Source: Rhodobacterales bacterium UBA5972 (lineage in GTDB: Bacteria > Pseudomonadota > Alphaproteobacteria > Rhodobacterales > Rhodobacteraceae). From it: 7,567 nt of DNA. Below the pieces are notes generated by a model. The model was not told where the DNA came from. It was given only the letters and a program-made list of their open reading frames with translations, and ran no database searches. Position 1 is the stretch's first letter. Every line of letters begins with the position of its first letter. Below, one piece after another: positions 1 to 5,915 of the stretch. The translations under genes and the position numbers were made by a program. Location: the NCBI GenBank assembly GCA_002430125.1, contig DJBQ01000166.1:1-7567 (forward strand). Reading direction: 5' to 3'.

Positions 1-1565
1 GCGTCGGTCATGATGATGACCTTGTCATAGCGCAGGTCTTCGACGTTGAATTTGCTGCCCATGCCGACGCCAAGCGCCTGACACAAGTCACTTATCTCGT
101 TGTTCTGGTTCATCTTATTGCTGGCAGCCCCCAGCACGTTCAGGATTTTACCGCGAAGCGGCAGCAGCGCCTGGGTCTTGCGGTCGCGCGCCATTTTGGC
201 CGACCCACCGGCGCTGTCGCCTTCAACGATGAACAGTTCGGTGCCTTCGCGCGCGGTCGCTGAACAGTCGGTCAGCTTGCCGGGCAGGCGCAGTTTTTTG
301 GTGGCGGTTTTACGGGCGGTTTCCTTTTCCGCCTTGCGCCGCAGCCGTTCATCAGCGCGCAGTACCATGTAATCAAGGATCGCACCGGCTGCTTTGGTGT
401 CGGCCGCCAGCCAATTGTCAAAGTGATCGCGGACCGAGTTTTCGACCAGCCGTTGCGCCTCGACTGTGGCCAAGCGGTCCTTGGTCTGGCCGACGAATTC
501 CGGTTCGCGGATGAAGCACGAGACCATCGCGCAGCCGCCTGACATCACGTCGTCGCGGTTGATCTGGATCGCCTTTCGGTTGTTCACCAGCTCGCCGTAA
601 GCGCGGATGCCTTTCAGCACTGCCATCCAGAAACCGGCCTCGTGGGTGCCGCCTTCGGGGGTGGGGACTGTGTTGCAATAGCTTTGCACGAAGGCGTCGA
701 TGCTTGGGGTCCAGTTGATCGCCCATTCGACCGATCCGGCGGTGTCAGCCCCGAATTTCTCGGCGAATTGTACCTTTCCGGCGAAGGGTTTGTCGGCGTA
801 GGTGGCGGCCCCGTGCAGGCGTTCTTTCAGGTAATCGGCCAAGCCGCCGGGGAAATGGAAAACCGCGGTTTCAGGTGTATCGTCGCCTTTGGCAAGGCAT
901 TCCGGCGCGCATTTCCAGCGGATTTCGACGCCGGAAAACAGGTAGGCTTTGGAGCGCACCATTTTCAGCATCCGCGCCGGTTTGAAGCGCAGGGTGGGGC
1001 CGAAAATCTCAGCGTCGGCGTGAAAGGTGACTTTGGTGCCACGCCGGTTGGGGGTTGGTCCCAGATTGGCGATTTTGCCTTGCGGGATGCCGCGCGAGAA
1101 TTCCTGCACGTAAAGCTGTTTGTTGCGCGCCACCTCGACCCGCATATGGTCTGACAAGGCGTTGACGACCGAGGCGCCGACGCCGTGCAAGCCGCCTGAG
1201 GTCTGGTAGGCTTTGCCGCCGAATTTGCCGCCGGAATGGAGGGTGCACAGGATAACTTCCAGGGCCGATTTGTCGGGGAATTTCGGGTGCGGGTCCACGG
1301 GGATGCCGCGGCCGTTATCGGTGATGGTGACGGAATAATCGGCGTGAAGTTCAACCTCGATGCGGGAGGCGTGACCGGCCACCGCCTCGTCCATCGAATT
1401 GTCCAGAACCTCGGCCACCAGATGATGCAGGGCGCGTTCATCCGTGCCGCCGATATACATGCCGGGGCGTTTGCGCACCGGTTCCAGCCCCTCAAGGACT
1501 TCGATATCGGTAGCGGTATAGGAGGCCTGACCGAGGTCTTCGGTCAAAAGGTCAGTCGCGCGCAT
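1..1565 (-). CDS. parE: DNA topoisomerase IV subunit B (ParE), N-terminal 521 residues; C-terminus off the left edge
   Basis: ATPase subunit of topoisomerase IV, which with ParC (not in view) forms the A2B2 enzyme that decatenates replicated chromosomes in the cytoplasm. The frame is open from the ATG at 1565 to the edge. Visible in order: the start of the GHKL ATPase domain with EVLDNSMDEA (E52 the probable general base, N56 the Mg-ATP ligand), DNGRGIP at 83-89, the ATP lid GGLHGVGAS from residue 124, the transducer region, then TOPRIM with EGDSAGGSA (E448) and LLPLRGKILNV. The window stops at D521, the first Asp of the TOPRIM DxD metal motif. ParE is preferred over GyrB because of the N-terminal DIEVLEGLEPVRKRPGMYIG and the GKLTDCS segment, which read like alphaproteobacterial ParE. 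The ATG at 1565 has only a weak Shine-Dalgarno, but no better in-frame start is visible and the length of the N-terminal lead fits. The gene is divergent from the aminotransferase, and no frameshift is seen. Confidence 0.93.
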   Translation of the reverse strand, partial: MRATDLLTEDLGQASYTATDIEVLEGLEPVRKRPGMYIGGTDERALHHLVAEVLDNSMDEAVAGHASRIEVELHADYSVTITDNGRGIPVDPHPKFPDKSALEVILCTLHSGGKFGGKAYQTSGGLHGVGASVVNALSDHMRVEVARNKQLYVQEFSRGIPQGKIANLGPTPNRRGTKVTFHADAEIFGPTLRFKPARMLKMVRSKAYLFSGVEIRWKCAPECLAKGDDTPETAVFHFPGGLADYLKERLHGAATYADKPFAGKVQFAEKFGADTAGSVEWAINWTPSIDAFVQSYCNTVPTPEGGTHEAGFWMAVLKGIRAYGELVNNRKAIQINRDDVMSGGCAMVSCFIREPEFVGQTKDRLATVEAQRLVENSVRDHFDNWLAADTKAAGAILDYMVLRADERLRRKAEKETARKTATKKLRLPGKLTDCSATAREGTELFIVEGDSAGGSAKMARDRKTQALLPLRGKILNVLGAASNKMNQNNEISDLCQALGVGMGSKFNVEDLRYDKVIIMTD

Positions 1566-1593
1566 GCTCGGTTTTCGATTCTTGTTGTTGGTT

Positions 1594-1633
1594 GGGTGGG
1601 ATATTGGCATTTTTGGGGGAAGGGGGGCAAGGG
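1594..1633 (+). other. G-tract cluster, possible G-quadruplex sequence
   Basis: Five runs of three or more G on the plus strand: 1594-1596, 1598-1600, 1615-1619, 1622-1627 and 1631-1633. The last three are separated by only 2 and 3 bases; the first pair is 14 bases away. At least four runs exist, so a G-quadruplex could form, though one loop would be long. The tract lies in the presumed parE leader, where the parE transcript would be C-rich and the template strand G-rich. Any regulatory role is inference. Confidence 0.35.
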
Positions 1634-1654
1634 TTTGGCGCATTTTCCGGGTTT

Positions 1655-1660
1655 GATATA
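1655..1660 (-). promoter_or_regulatory. Candidate parE -10 hexamer
   Basis: Read on the minus strand this is TATATC, preceded by TG directly upstream (TGTATATC). It would give a parE leader of roughly 85 bases that includes the G/C-tract. No good -35 hexamer is found at 16-18 bases upstream, so support is weak. Confidence 0.25.
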
Positions 1661-1698
1661 CAGAGTCCCGAGCTTATTAACCGGTCCGCTTGCGGCCT

Positions 1699-1758
1699 GG
1701 TCAGCACCCGACCTCCCCCTGGAGGGCGCTTCGCTGCCCTCCAGGTCGGGCGCTGACC
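1699..1758. repeat. 60-bp bulged inverted repeat (REP-like or cruciform element)
   Basis: Left arm 1699-1727 and right arm 1736-1758 (23 bases) flank an 8-base loop GCTTCGCT. The arms pair over 23 positions with one A/C mismatch, but the left arm carries six extra bases (CCCCCT, about 1715-1720) that would bulge out. Arm halves are GGTCAGCACCCGACCT and GGAGGGC on the left, and GCCCTCC then AGGTCGGGCGCTGACC on the right. Neither side has a T-run, and no gene ends here (both flanking genes start nearby and point away), so a terminator role is unlikely. A dispersed REP-type palindromic unit fits best. A structured leader is the alternative if a promoter lies upstream. Confidence 0.7.
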
Positions 1759-1788
1759 TTGTGTTGTTATGACCTGAGCCACCAAAAT

Positions 1789-1823
1789 CTGGCCTTATCC
1801 CCGCCCGAAACTGGCCCTATCCC
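1789..1823 (+). promoter_or_regulatory. Two direct repeats 22 bp apart, candidate TauR (MocR-type GntR) binding sites
   Basis: CTGGCCTTATCCC at 1789-1801 and CTGGCCCTATCCC at 1811-1823 agree at 12 of 13 positions. The start-to-start distance is 22 bp, about two helical turns, so both copies face the same side of the DNA. From memory, Rhodobacter capsulatus TauR, a GntR/MocR activator of tpa and the taurine genes, recognises direct repeats of consensus CTGGACYTAA. Each copy here matches 8 of those 10 positions, and the only difference between the copies inside the consensus falls exactly at Y. The repeats lie about 120-150 bases upstream of the tpa start codon. The repeat is directly seen; its identity as a TauR site is inferred. 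Confidence 0.55.
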
Positions 1824-1835
1824 AAACCGGGCGGG
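1800..1835. repeat. GC-rich 8-bp inverted repeat overlapping the direct repeats
   Basis: CCCGCCCG (1800-1807) and CGGGCGGG (1828-1835) are perfectly complementary across a 20-base spacer that contains the second direct repeat. It could be a second operator, a hairpin bringing the repeats together, or chance in GC-rich DNA. No T-run follows. Confidence 0.4.
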
Positions 1836-1881
1836 TGATCCAAACTCGGCTCCAGAACAGCGCCTGACGGTAAGCTTGGGC

Positions 1882-1908
1882 TTGCCGGGTGAAGGCGTGC
1901 GTTATATC
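1882..1908 (+). promoter_or_regulatory. Candidate tpa promoter (weak -35/-10 pair)
   Basis: TTGCCG (1882-1887) and TATATC (1903-1908) are separated by 15 bases, two short of the sigma-70 optimum. A sub-optimal spacer is often seen where an activator is needed, which would fit the upstream direct repeats. Assigned by eye only. Confidence 0.3.
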
Positions 1909-1930
1909 AGGGGGTAGGCCCCTAAACCCT

Positions 1931-1935
1931 AAGGA
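1931..1935 (+). promoter_or_regulatory. Shine-Dalgarno that sets the tpa start
   Basis: AAGGA ends 7 bases before the ATG at 1943. An in-frame ATG 54 bases further upstream (1889) has no comparable site and would add residues unlike the family, so 1943 is chosen. Confidence 0.75.
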
Positions 1936-1942
1936 TTTGGAC

Positions 1943-3325
1943 ATGGAATCAGGTTTTTATACCAATGATCTGGAACGAGTGGTCGAAGCTGACCGCGCGC
2001 ATATCTGGCATCACCTCAGCCCGCATAAGAAATACGAGACGCAAGACCCTCTGGTAATTGTCGAAGGCAAGGGCATTCATGTCTGGGACGCGCGCGGGCG
2101 CAAGTTTCTGGATGCGGTGTCGGGTGGCGTGTGGACGGTTAACGTTGGCTATGGCCGCGTCAGCATTGCGGATGCGGTGCGCGACCAGTTGGTCAAGCTG
2201 AATTATTTTGCTGGTTCGGCGGGCTCGATCCCGGGGGCGTTGTTTGCTGAAAAGCTGCTGACAAAAATGCCGGGGATGAGCCGGGTTTATTATTCCAACT
2301 CGGGCTCGGAAGCCAACGAGAAGGTTTATAAGATGGTGCGCCAGATTGCGCATAAGAAATATGGCGGCAAGAAATACAAGATCCTGTTCCGCGATCGCGA
2401 TTATCACGGCACCACGATTACCACGCTGTCCACATCCGGTCAGCCCGAGCGCGCGGCGCAATACGGGCCGCTGACGCCGGGGTTTGTCGAGGTGCCGCAT
2501 TGCCTTGAATATCGCAACCAGTATCCGGATGCCGAAAGTTACGGCATCGCAGCGGCGAATGCGATTGAGGATGTTATTCTGCGCGAAGGTCCGGAAACCG
2601 TGGGGGCGATTGTGCTGGAACCTGTGACAGCCGGCGGCGGCGTAATCACGCCACCCGAAGGCTATTGGCCGCGGGTGCAGGAGATCTGCAAAAAATACGA
2701 CATCCTGCTGCATATCGACGAAGTGGTCTGCGGACTGGGGCGCACCGGCACGTGGTTTGGCTATCAGAATTACGACATCAAACCTGATTTCGTGACGATG
2801 GCCAAGGGGGTTGCGTCCGGTTACGCAGCGATTTCCTGCACGGTGACCACCGAAGAGGTGTTCAACATGTTCAAGGAAAATCCGGATGATCCAATGGATT
2901 ATTTCCGCGACATCTCGACCTTTGGCGGCTGCACGGCCGGGCCTGCGGCAGGTCTGGAGAACATCCGCATTATCGAAGAGGAAGGCCTGCTTGAGAACGT
3001 GCTGACCCAAGGCGCATATTTGATGGAACGCCTGCACGGGTTGATGGACAAGCATCAGGTTGTGGGCGATGTGCGCGGCAAAGGGCTGTTTTGTGGGGCT
3101 GAACTGGTGGCGGATCGTGTCACCAAGGAACCCGCACATGAAAGCAAAGTCGCGGCTGTGGTTGCGGAATGTCTGGCGCAGGGGGTGATCATCGGCATGA
3201 CCAACCGCTCGCTTGACGGGCTGAATAATACGCTGTGTCTGTCACCGGCCTATATTGTGACGCGCGGTGAAATCGACGTGATTGTTGATGCGATTGATAA
3301 TGCGCTGACCAAGGTTTTTGGCTGA
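1943..3325 (+). CDS. tpa: Taurine--pyruvate aminotransferase (class III, PLP-dependent)
   Basis: Predicted reaction: taurine + pyruvate to 2-sulfoacetaldehyde + L-alanine, in the cytoplasm, the entry step of taurine dissimilation before sulfoacetaldehyde acetyltransferase (Xsc). The 460-residue length is normal for the family. Fold-type I, class III features are all present: GSEAN (121-125) for cofactor phosphate, YHG (154-156) that stacks on PLP, HIDEVVCGLGRTG with D259 contacting the pyridine nitrogen, TMAKG with the Schiff-base lysine K288, and STFGGCTAGPAA near 330. The N-terminal HHLSPHKKYE and VSGGVWTVNVGYGR segments read like Roseobacter Tpa rather than generic omega-amino acid transaminases. 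The upstream direct repeats resemble TauR sites, which supports the assignment. The gene is monocistronic, with its own terminator, and the usual neighbours tauABC, xsc and pta are absent from view. The alternative is a related omega-amino acid or polyamine:pyruvate transaminase. Confidence 0.86.
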   Translation: MESGFYTNDLERVVEADRAHIWHHLSPHKKYETQDPLVIVEGKGIHVWDARGRKFLDAVSGGVWTVNVGYGRVSIADAVRDQLVKLNYFAGSAGSIPGALFAEKLLTKMPGMSRVYYSNSGSEANEKVYKMVRQIAHKKYGGKKYKILFRDRDYHGTTITTLSTSGQPERAAQYGPLTPGFVEVPHCLEYRNQYPDAESYGIAAANAIEDVILREGPETVGAIVLEPVTAGGGVITPPEGYWPRVQEICKKYDILLHIDEVVCGLGRTGTWFGYQNYDIKPDFVTMAKGVASGYAAISCTVTTEEVFNMFKENPDDPMDYFRDISTFGGCTAGPAAGLENIRIIEEEGLLENVLTQGAYLMERLHGLMDKHQVVGDVRGKGLFCGAELVADRVTKEPAHESKVAAVVAECLAQGVIIGMTNRSLDGLNNTLCLSPAYIVTRGEIDVIVDAIDNALTKVFG

Positions 3326-3347
3326 TACCAGGCGCGTGATTTTAAAT

Positions 3348-3382
3348 GAGCGGCGGGGCAACCTGCCGCTCGTTTGCGTTTT
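3348..3382 (+). terminator. Intrinsic terminator of tpa, possibly bidirectional
   Basis: GAGCGGCGGG (3348-3357), loop GCAA (3358-3361) and CCTGCCGCTC (3362-3371) form a 10-bp stem with one G-U pair and a GNRA tetraloop. It is followed by the T-rich GTTTGCGTTTT (3372-3382). It starts 22 bases after the tpa stop. On the minus strand the stem is followed by ATTTAAAATC, so it may also stop transcripts from the convergent antitoxin gene. Confidence 0.88.
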
Positions 3383-3449
3383 GGGGCGGAATTTGAGTAT
3401 TTCTGAAACTATGATGAGCTGACTAGACCTATCTCAATGCGGTGCCGGT

Positions 3450-3698
3450 TCAGGCGTGTCTTTGATAGTCAAGCACCGGCTGCGCCCGCGCACTGCTGCG
3501 TTTCAGCACAGCTAAAACCTGCGCCTTGGTGGCAAAGACCGGCTCGTCGGTGTTGACGATCTGGGCGGGTACAAAATAGCCCACGCATTTGCTGTTCTTC
3601 ATGATCGCGACAGGGTGATCGCCGGCGGCCGCCAATGCTTTGTGCGGTTCGCGCATTTCGGTTATAGTGGCAATATGGGTGGTCAGGATGCGGGCCAT
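3450..3698 (-). CDS. Phd/YefM/StbD-like type II antitoxin, no adjacent toxin
   Basis: An 82-residue protein. The N-terminal half (TTHIATITEMREPHKALAAA, then HPVAIMKNSKCVGYFVP) has the Phd/YefM/StbD pattern: a short strand, a helix beginning at T-I-T-E, then a 'G..PVAI...K..GYFVP' beta hairpin. In characterised members this half dimerises and binds operator DNA, and the C-terminal tail wraps the toxin. The ATG at 3698 is preferred because AAGAG lies 7 bases upstream; an ATG 33 bases further up would begin in AT-rich promoter-like sequence. The partner toxin gene normally follows the antitoxin, but downstream there are only about 70 bases before the tpa terminator, with no RelE/ParE/Doc-like reading frame, and upstream is the divergent methyltransferase. 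It may be an orphan antitoxin, a solitary regulator or the remnant of a lost module. Family assignment is by pattern, so moderate. Confidence 0.68.
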   Translation of the reverse strand: MARILTTHIATITEMREPHKALAAAGDHPVAIMKNSKCVGYFVPAQIVNTDEPVFATKAQVLAVLKRSSARAQPVLDYQRHA

Positions 3699-3725
3699 GG
3701 TGCGCTCTTTTAAATTTAGATTAAA

Positions 3726-3743
3726 ATACATACTTCCATGTAT
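3726..3743. promoter_or_regulatory. 18-bp palindrome in the antitoxin/methyltransferase divergent promoter region
   Basis: ATACAT and ATGTAT flank a 6-base spacer (ACTTCC), inside an AT-rich stretch 28 bases upstream of the antitoxin start and about 46 bases upstream of the methyltransferase start. Phd/YefM-type antitoxins usually repress their own promoter through short palindromes, so this is a natural candidate operator that could also affect the divergent gene. A second perfect 10-bp palindrome, AGAAATTTCT, lies next to it at 3748-3757. Function is inferred from position and symmetry. Confidence 0.45.
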
Positions 3744-3789
3744 ATTCAGAAATTTCTAGCCTGCCGTCAAAACAGTGGAGTACGCCAAG

Positions 3790-4389
3790 ATGAACATGTG
3801 GAATGACCGATATGCCCAGCCGGGTTTCTTGTTTGGCACCGATCCGGCGCGGTTTTTGAGCGATCAAAAGGCCTATCTGAAACGCGGCCAAAAGGCGTTG
3901 GCGATTGCTGATGGTGAAGGGCGTAATTCGGTTTATATGGCAGAAAAAGGCATGATCGTGACGGCGCAGGATGGGTCCGAAGTGGCCATCGACAAGGCGC
4001 GCGGCCTGGCGGCGGGGCGGGGTGCCAAGGTTGATTATCAATTGGCGGACCTTAAGGACTGGAATTGGCAGCCGGGGGAATACGATCTTGCGGTGGCGAT
4101 TTTCATTCAGTTTGCCGGGCCGGATTTTCGCGATCAGATTTTCACGGGGCTTAAGAAGACCCTGAAAAAAGGCGGTATTTTACTACTGCACGGCTATCAG
4201 CCCAAGCAGATCGCTTATGGTACTGGCGGTCCATCCGTGGCTGAAAACCTGTATACGACAGACCAGTTGGCCGAGGCGTTTGGCGATATGGAAATCCTGC
4301 GGTTGGAAGCTTATGACCGCGAGGTTCAGGAAGGGCGCGGGCATTCCGGCATGTCAGCGCTGATCGATCTGGTGGCACGGAAAATCTGA
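3790..4389 (+). CDS. Class I SAM-dependent methyltransferase (TehB/TPMT-like)
   Basis: A 199-residue soluble methyltransferase with a Rossmann-type SAM fold. It begins MWNDRY...GFLFGTDPARFL, the usual opening of the small TehB/thiopurine-methyltransferase-like group. Motif I is AIADGEGRN (38-46), the acidic residue ending strand 2 is D61 (TAQDGS), an acidic pair ADL follows at 86-88, motif IV is YDLAVAIFIQF (98-108), and the post-motif helix and strand LKKGGILLLHGY lies near 130-140. The substrate is not readable from sequence; relatives methylate tellurite, selenium or thiol compounds, and the general role is detoxification. Starts at GTG 3775, ATG 3790 and ATG 3796 are possible; 3790 is chosen because GGAG (3777-3780) sits 9 bases upstream. 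The MATE pump follows on the same strand after 54 bases, so co-transcription is likely. Divergent from the antitoxin gene. Confidence 0.82.
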   Translation: MNMWNDRYAQPGFLFGTDPARFLSDQKAYLKRGQKALAIADGEGRNSVYMAEKGMIVTAQDGSEVAIDKARGLAAGRGAKVDYQLADLKDWNWQPGEYDLAVAIFIQFAGPDFRDQIFTGLKKTLKKGGILLLHGYQPKQIAYGTGGPSVAENLYTTDQLAEAFGDMEILRLEAYDREVQEGRGHSGMSALIDLVARKI

Positions 4390-4417
4390 GGCCCTGTGCA
4401 ATTCGTGATTGCGGCCT
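4389..4417 (+). other. Weak imperfect hairpin between methyltransferase and MATE genes
   Basis: AGGCC pairs with GGCCT and GCAAT with ATTGC around loop TCGTG, with a 4-base bulge (CTGT) on the left. No T-run follows, so it is not a convincing terminator. It could modulate readthrough or mRNA processing between the two genes, or be incidental. Confidence 0.25.
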
Positions 4418-4443
4418 GCCTGCGCGTGGCCTAATCCACTGGA

Positions 4444-5823
4444 ATGACCTCGATTTCTCATGCAATGCCGTTTCGCGGCCATATCAAAGCGACGCTGGTG
4501 TTGGGCCTGCCGATCATCGGCAGCCATCTGGCGCAGGCGGCAATCAGTCTGACGGATACCTTGATGGTTGGCCGGTACGGGGTGGACGAACTGGCGGCGG
4601 TCACTTTGGCCACCACGTTGTTTTTTGTGATTTTCATTGTCGGTTCCGGACCGGCCTTCGCGGTGATGCCGTTGGCGGCAGCGGCCGAAGGGGCAGGGGA
4701 TGTGCGCCAGGTGCGCCGTGCGGTGCGTATGGGCCTTTGGATTTCGGTCATTTATTGCGCGCTGTTAATGCCGGTTTTGTGGAATTTCGAAGCACTGTTG
4801 CTGAGGATCGGGCAAAGACCTGAAATTGCATCGTTGGCGCAGGAATATATGCGCATTATGCAATGGGCGATGTTTCCGGCTTTGATGATCATGGTGCTGA
4901 AAAGCTTTCTGGCAGCGCTGGAGCGTCCGGGTTGGATATTGTGGTCAACGCTGGCGGGTGTCATCGTCAACGCGCTGCTGAATTACGCCCTGATCTACGG
5001 CAATTGGGGCGCGCCGGAACTGGGCGTGCGCGGGGCGGCAATCGCTTCGGTGGCAACCGCATTTGTGACATTTGCAGTGCTGGTTGCCTATACGCGGCTT
5101 GAAGTTGCGGTCAAAAGCTATGAGATATTTGTGCGTATCTGGCGACCCGACTGGCAGGCCTTTCGCGAGGTGCTCCGCCTTGGCTGGCCAATTGGCGCGA
5201 CCATGTTGGCCGAAACCGGCCTGTTTTCTGCAACGGCGGTGATGATGGGGTGGCTGGGGACGACCGAACTTGCCACACACGGCATCGCCCTGCAGATCGC
5301 GTCAATCGCCTTTATGGTTTATCTGGGTCTGAGCAATGTGGCGACGATCCGCACCGGACGCGCATTGGGGCGCAACGATCTGACCGGCATCTGGCGCGCG
5401 GCTTTGGCACCCACGGTGCTGCAACTGGCGTTTGCGCTGATCATGACCATGCTGTTTCTGGTGATCCCCGGCGTTCTGATCGGGCTGTTTCTGGATCTGG
5501 CGCATCCCAAAGCTGCGGAAATCGTTGCCTATGGCGCAGTGCTGATGATCGCGGCAGCGGCGTTTCAGATTGTCGATGGTTTGCAGGTCGTGGCCCTGTC
5601 AGCCCTGCGAGGGATCAAGGACACCACCGTGCCGATGGTCTGTGCTGTGTTCAGTTATTGGGTGATCGGCATGCCTGCCAGTTACTATCTGGCCTTTGTG
5701 CTCGGCTATGGCGGTATCGGTATCTGGACCGGTCTGGTGATCGGACTGGCCTTTGCCGCCGGAACCCTGATCTGGCGGTTTCTGTATCTGATGAAGCGGA
5801 TGGGGGGCGTTAGGAGGGGGTAA
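4444..5823 (+). CDS. MATE family efflux transporter (NorM type)
   Basis: A 459-residue inner-membrane pump with about 12 hydrophobic segments in two six-helix halves, the normal MATE size; such pumps export drugs and cationic toxicants in exchange for Na+ or H+. Helix 1 has the family proline in LGLPIIGSHLAQ and the acidic D38 in LTDTLMVG. E257 (MLAETGLFS) and D378 (IVDGLQVV...ALRGIKDTTVP) are placed like the three acidic cation-coupling residues of Vibrio NorM (D36, E255, D371), so coupling appears intact. This placement was made by motif, not by a computed alignment. The start at 4444 has only GGA directly before it, and the next ATG at 4465 is no better, so the N-terminus is uncertain by about 7 residues. 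It probably shares a transcript with the upstream methyltransferase. Substrate unknown; no clear terminator is visible after the stop. Confidence 0.9.
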   Translation: MTSISHAMPFRGHIKATLVLGLPIIGSHLAQAAISLTDTLMVGRYGVDELAAVTLATTLFFVIFIVGSGPAFAVMPLAAAAEGAGDVRQVRRAVRMGLWISVIYCALLMPVLWNFEALLLRIGQRPEIASLAQEYMRIMQWAMFPALMIMVLKSFLAALERPGWILWSTLAGVIVNALLNYALIYGNWGAPELGVRGAAIASVATAFVTFAVLVAYTRLEVAVKSYEIFVRIWRPDWQAFREVLRLGWPIGATMLAETGLFSATAVMMGWLGTTELATHGIALQIASIAFMVYLGLSNVATIRTGRALGRNDLTGIWRAALAPTVLQLAFALIMTMLFLVIPGVLIGLFLDLAHPKAAEIVAYGAVLMIAAAAFQIVDGLQVVALSALRGIKDTTVPMVCAVFSYWVIGMPASYYLAFVLGYGGIGIWTGLVIGLAFAAGTLIWRFLYLMKRMGGVRRG

Positions 5824-5915
5824 GGTTCTATCGGTGTTGTTGTCTTTGAGCCCTTGTGGTCTATCTGGGAATCCTGAGCTAGGTTTCTGCGAAAGGCATT
5901 TGGATAAGCTATATT

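Larger units (their letters stand above)
1566..1942. other. Divergent parE/tpa intergenic region
   Basis: This is 377 bases without a convincing gene, between the starts of two divergent genes. Short frames crossing it have no protein-like composition. From left to right it holds a G-rich tract, a candidate parE -10 hexamer, a large bulged inverted repeat, a pair of direct repeats, a GC-rich inverted repeat and a probable tpa promoter with Shine-Dalgarno; each is described in its own entry. The length and density of dyads are high for two genes that should need only simple promoters. Confidence 0.8.

Noticed and set aside
642..1772. Long plus-strand frames opposite and upstream of parE
   Set aside because: They are Gly/Phe/His-rich with no domain pattern, overlap a fully intact ParE frame, and run into the non-coding intergenic repeats.
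1911..1922. Short GGGG-TAGG-CCCC hairpin just before the tpa Shine-Dalgarno, considered as a riboswitch or attenuator
   Set aside because: Only four base pairs, with no alternative pairing partner or leader peptide visible.
1915..1935. Telomere-like CCCCTAAACCCTAAGG next to the tpa start
   Set aside because: It is only one and a half copies of a heptamer, directly overlapping the ribosome binding site. Chance similarity in a circular bacterial chromosome context.
1949..3139. A 396-codon open frame on the minus strand, antisense to tpa
   Set aside because: It lies wholly inside tpa, is rich in His, Arg and Ala runs without any recognisable domain, and is the usual shadow of a GC-biased gene. 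The plus-strand protein has all class III aminotransferase motifs.
3383..3449. Search for a toxin remnant downstream of the antitoxin
   Set aside because: The stretch is 67 bases with no frame or motif resembling RelE, ParE, Doc or PIN toxins.
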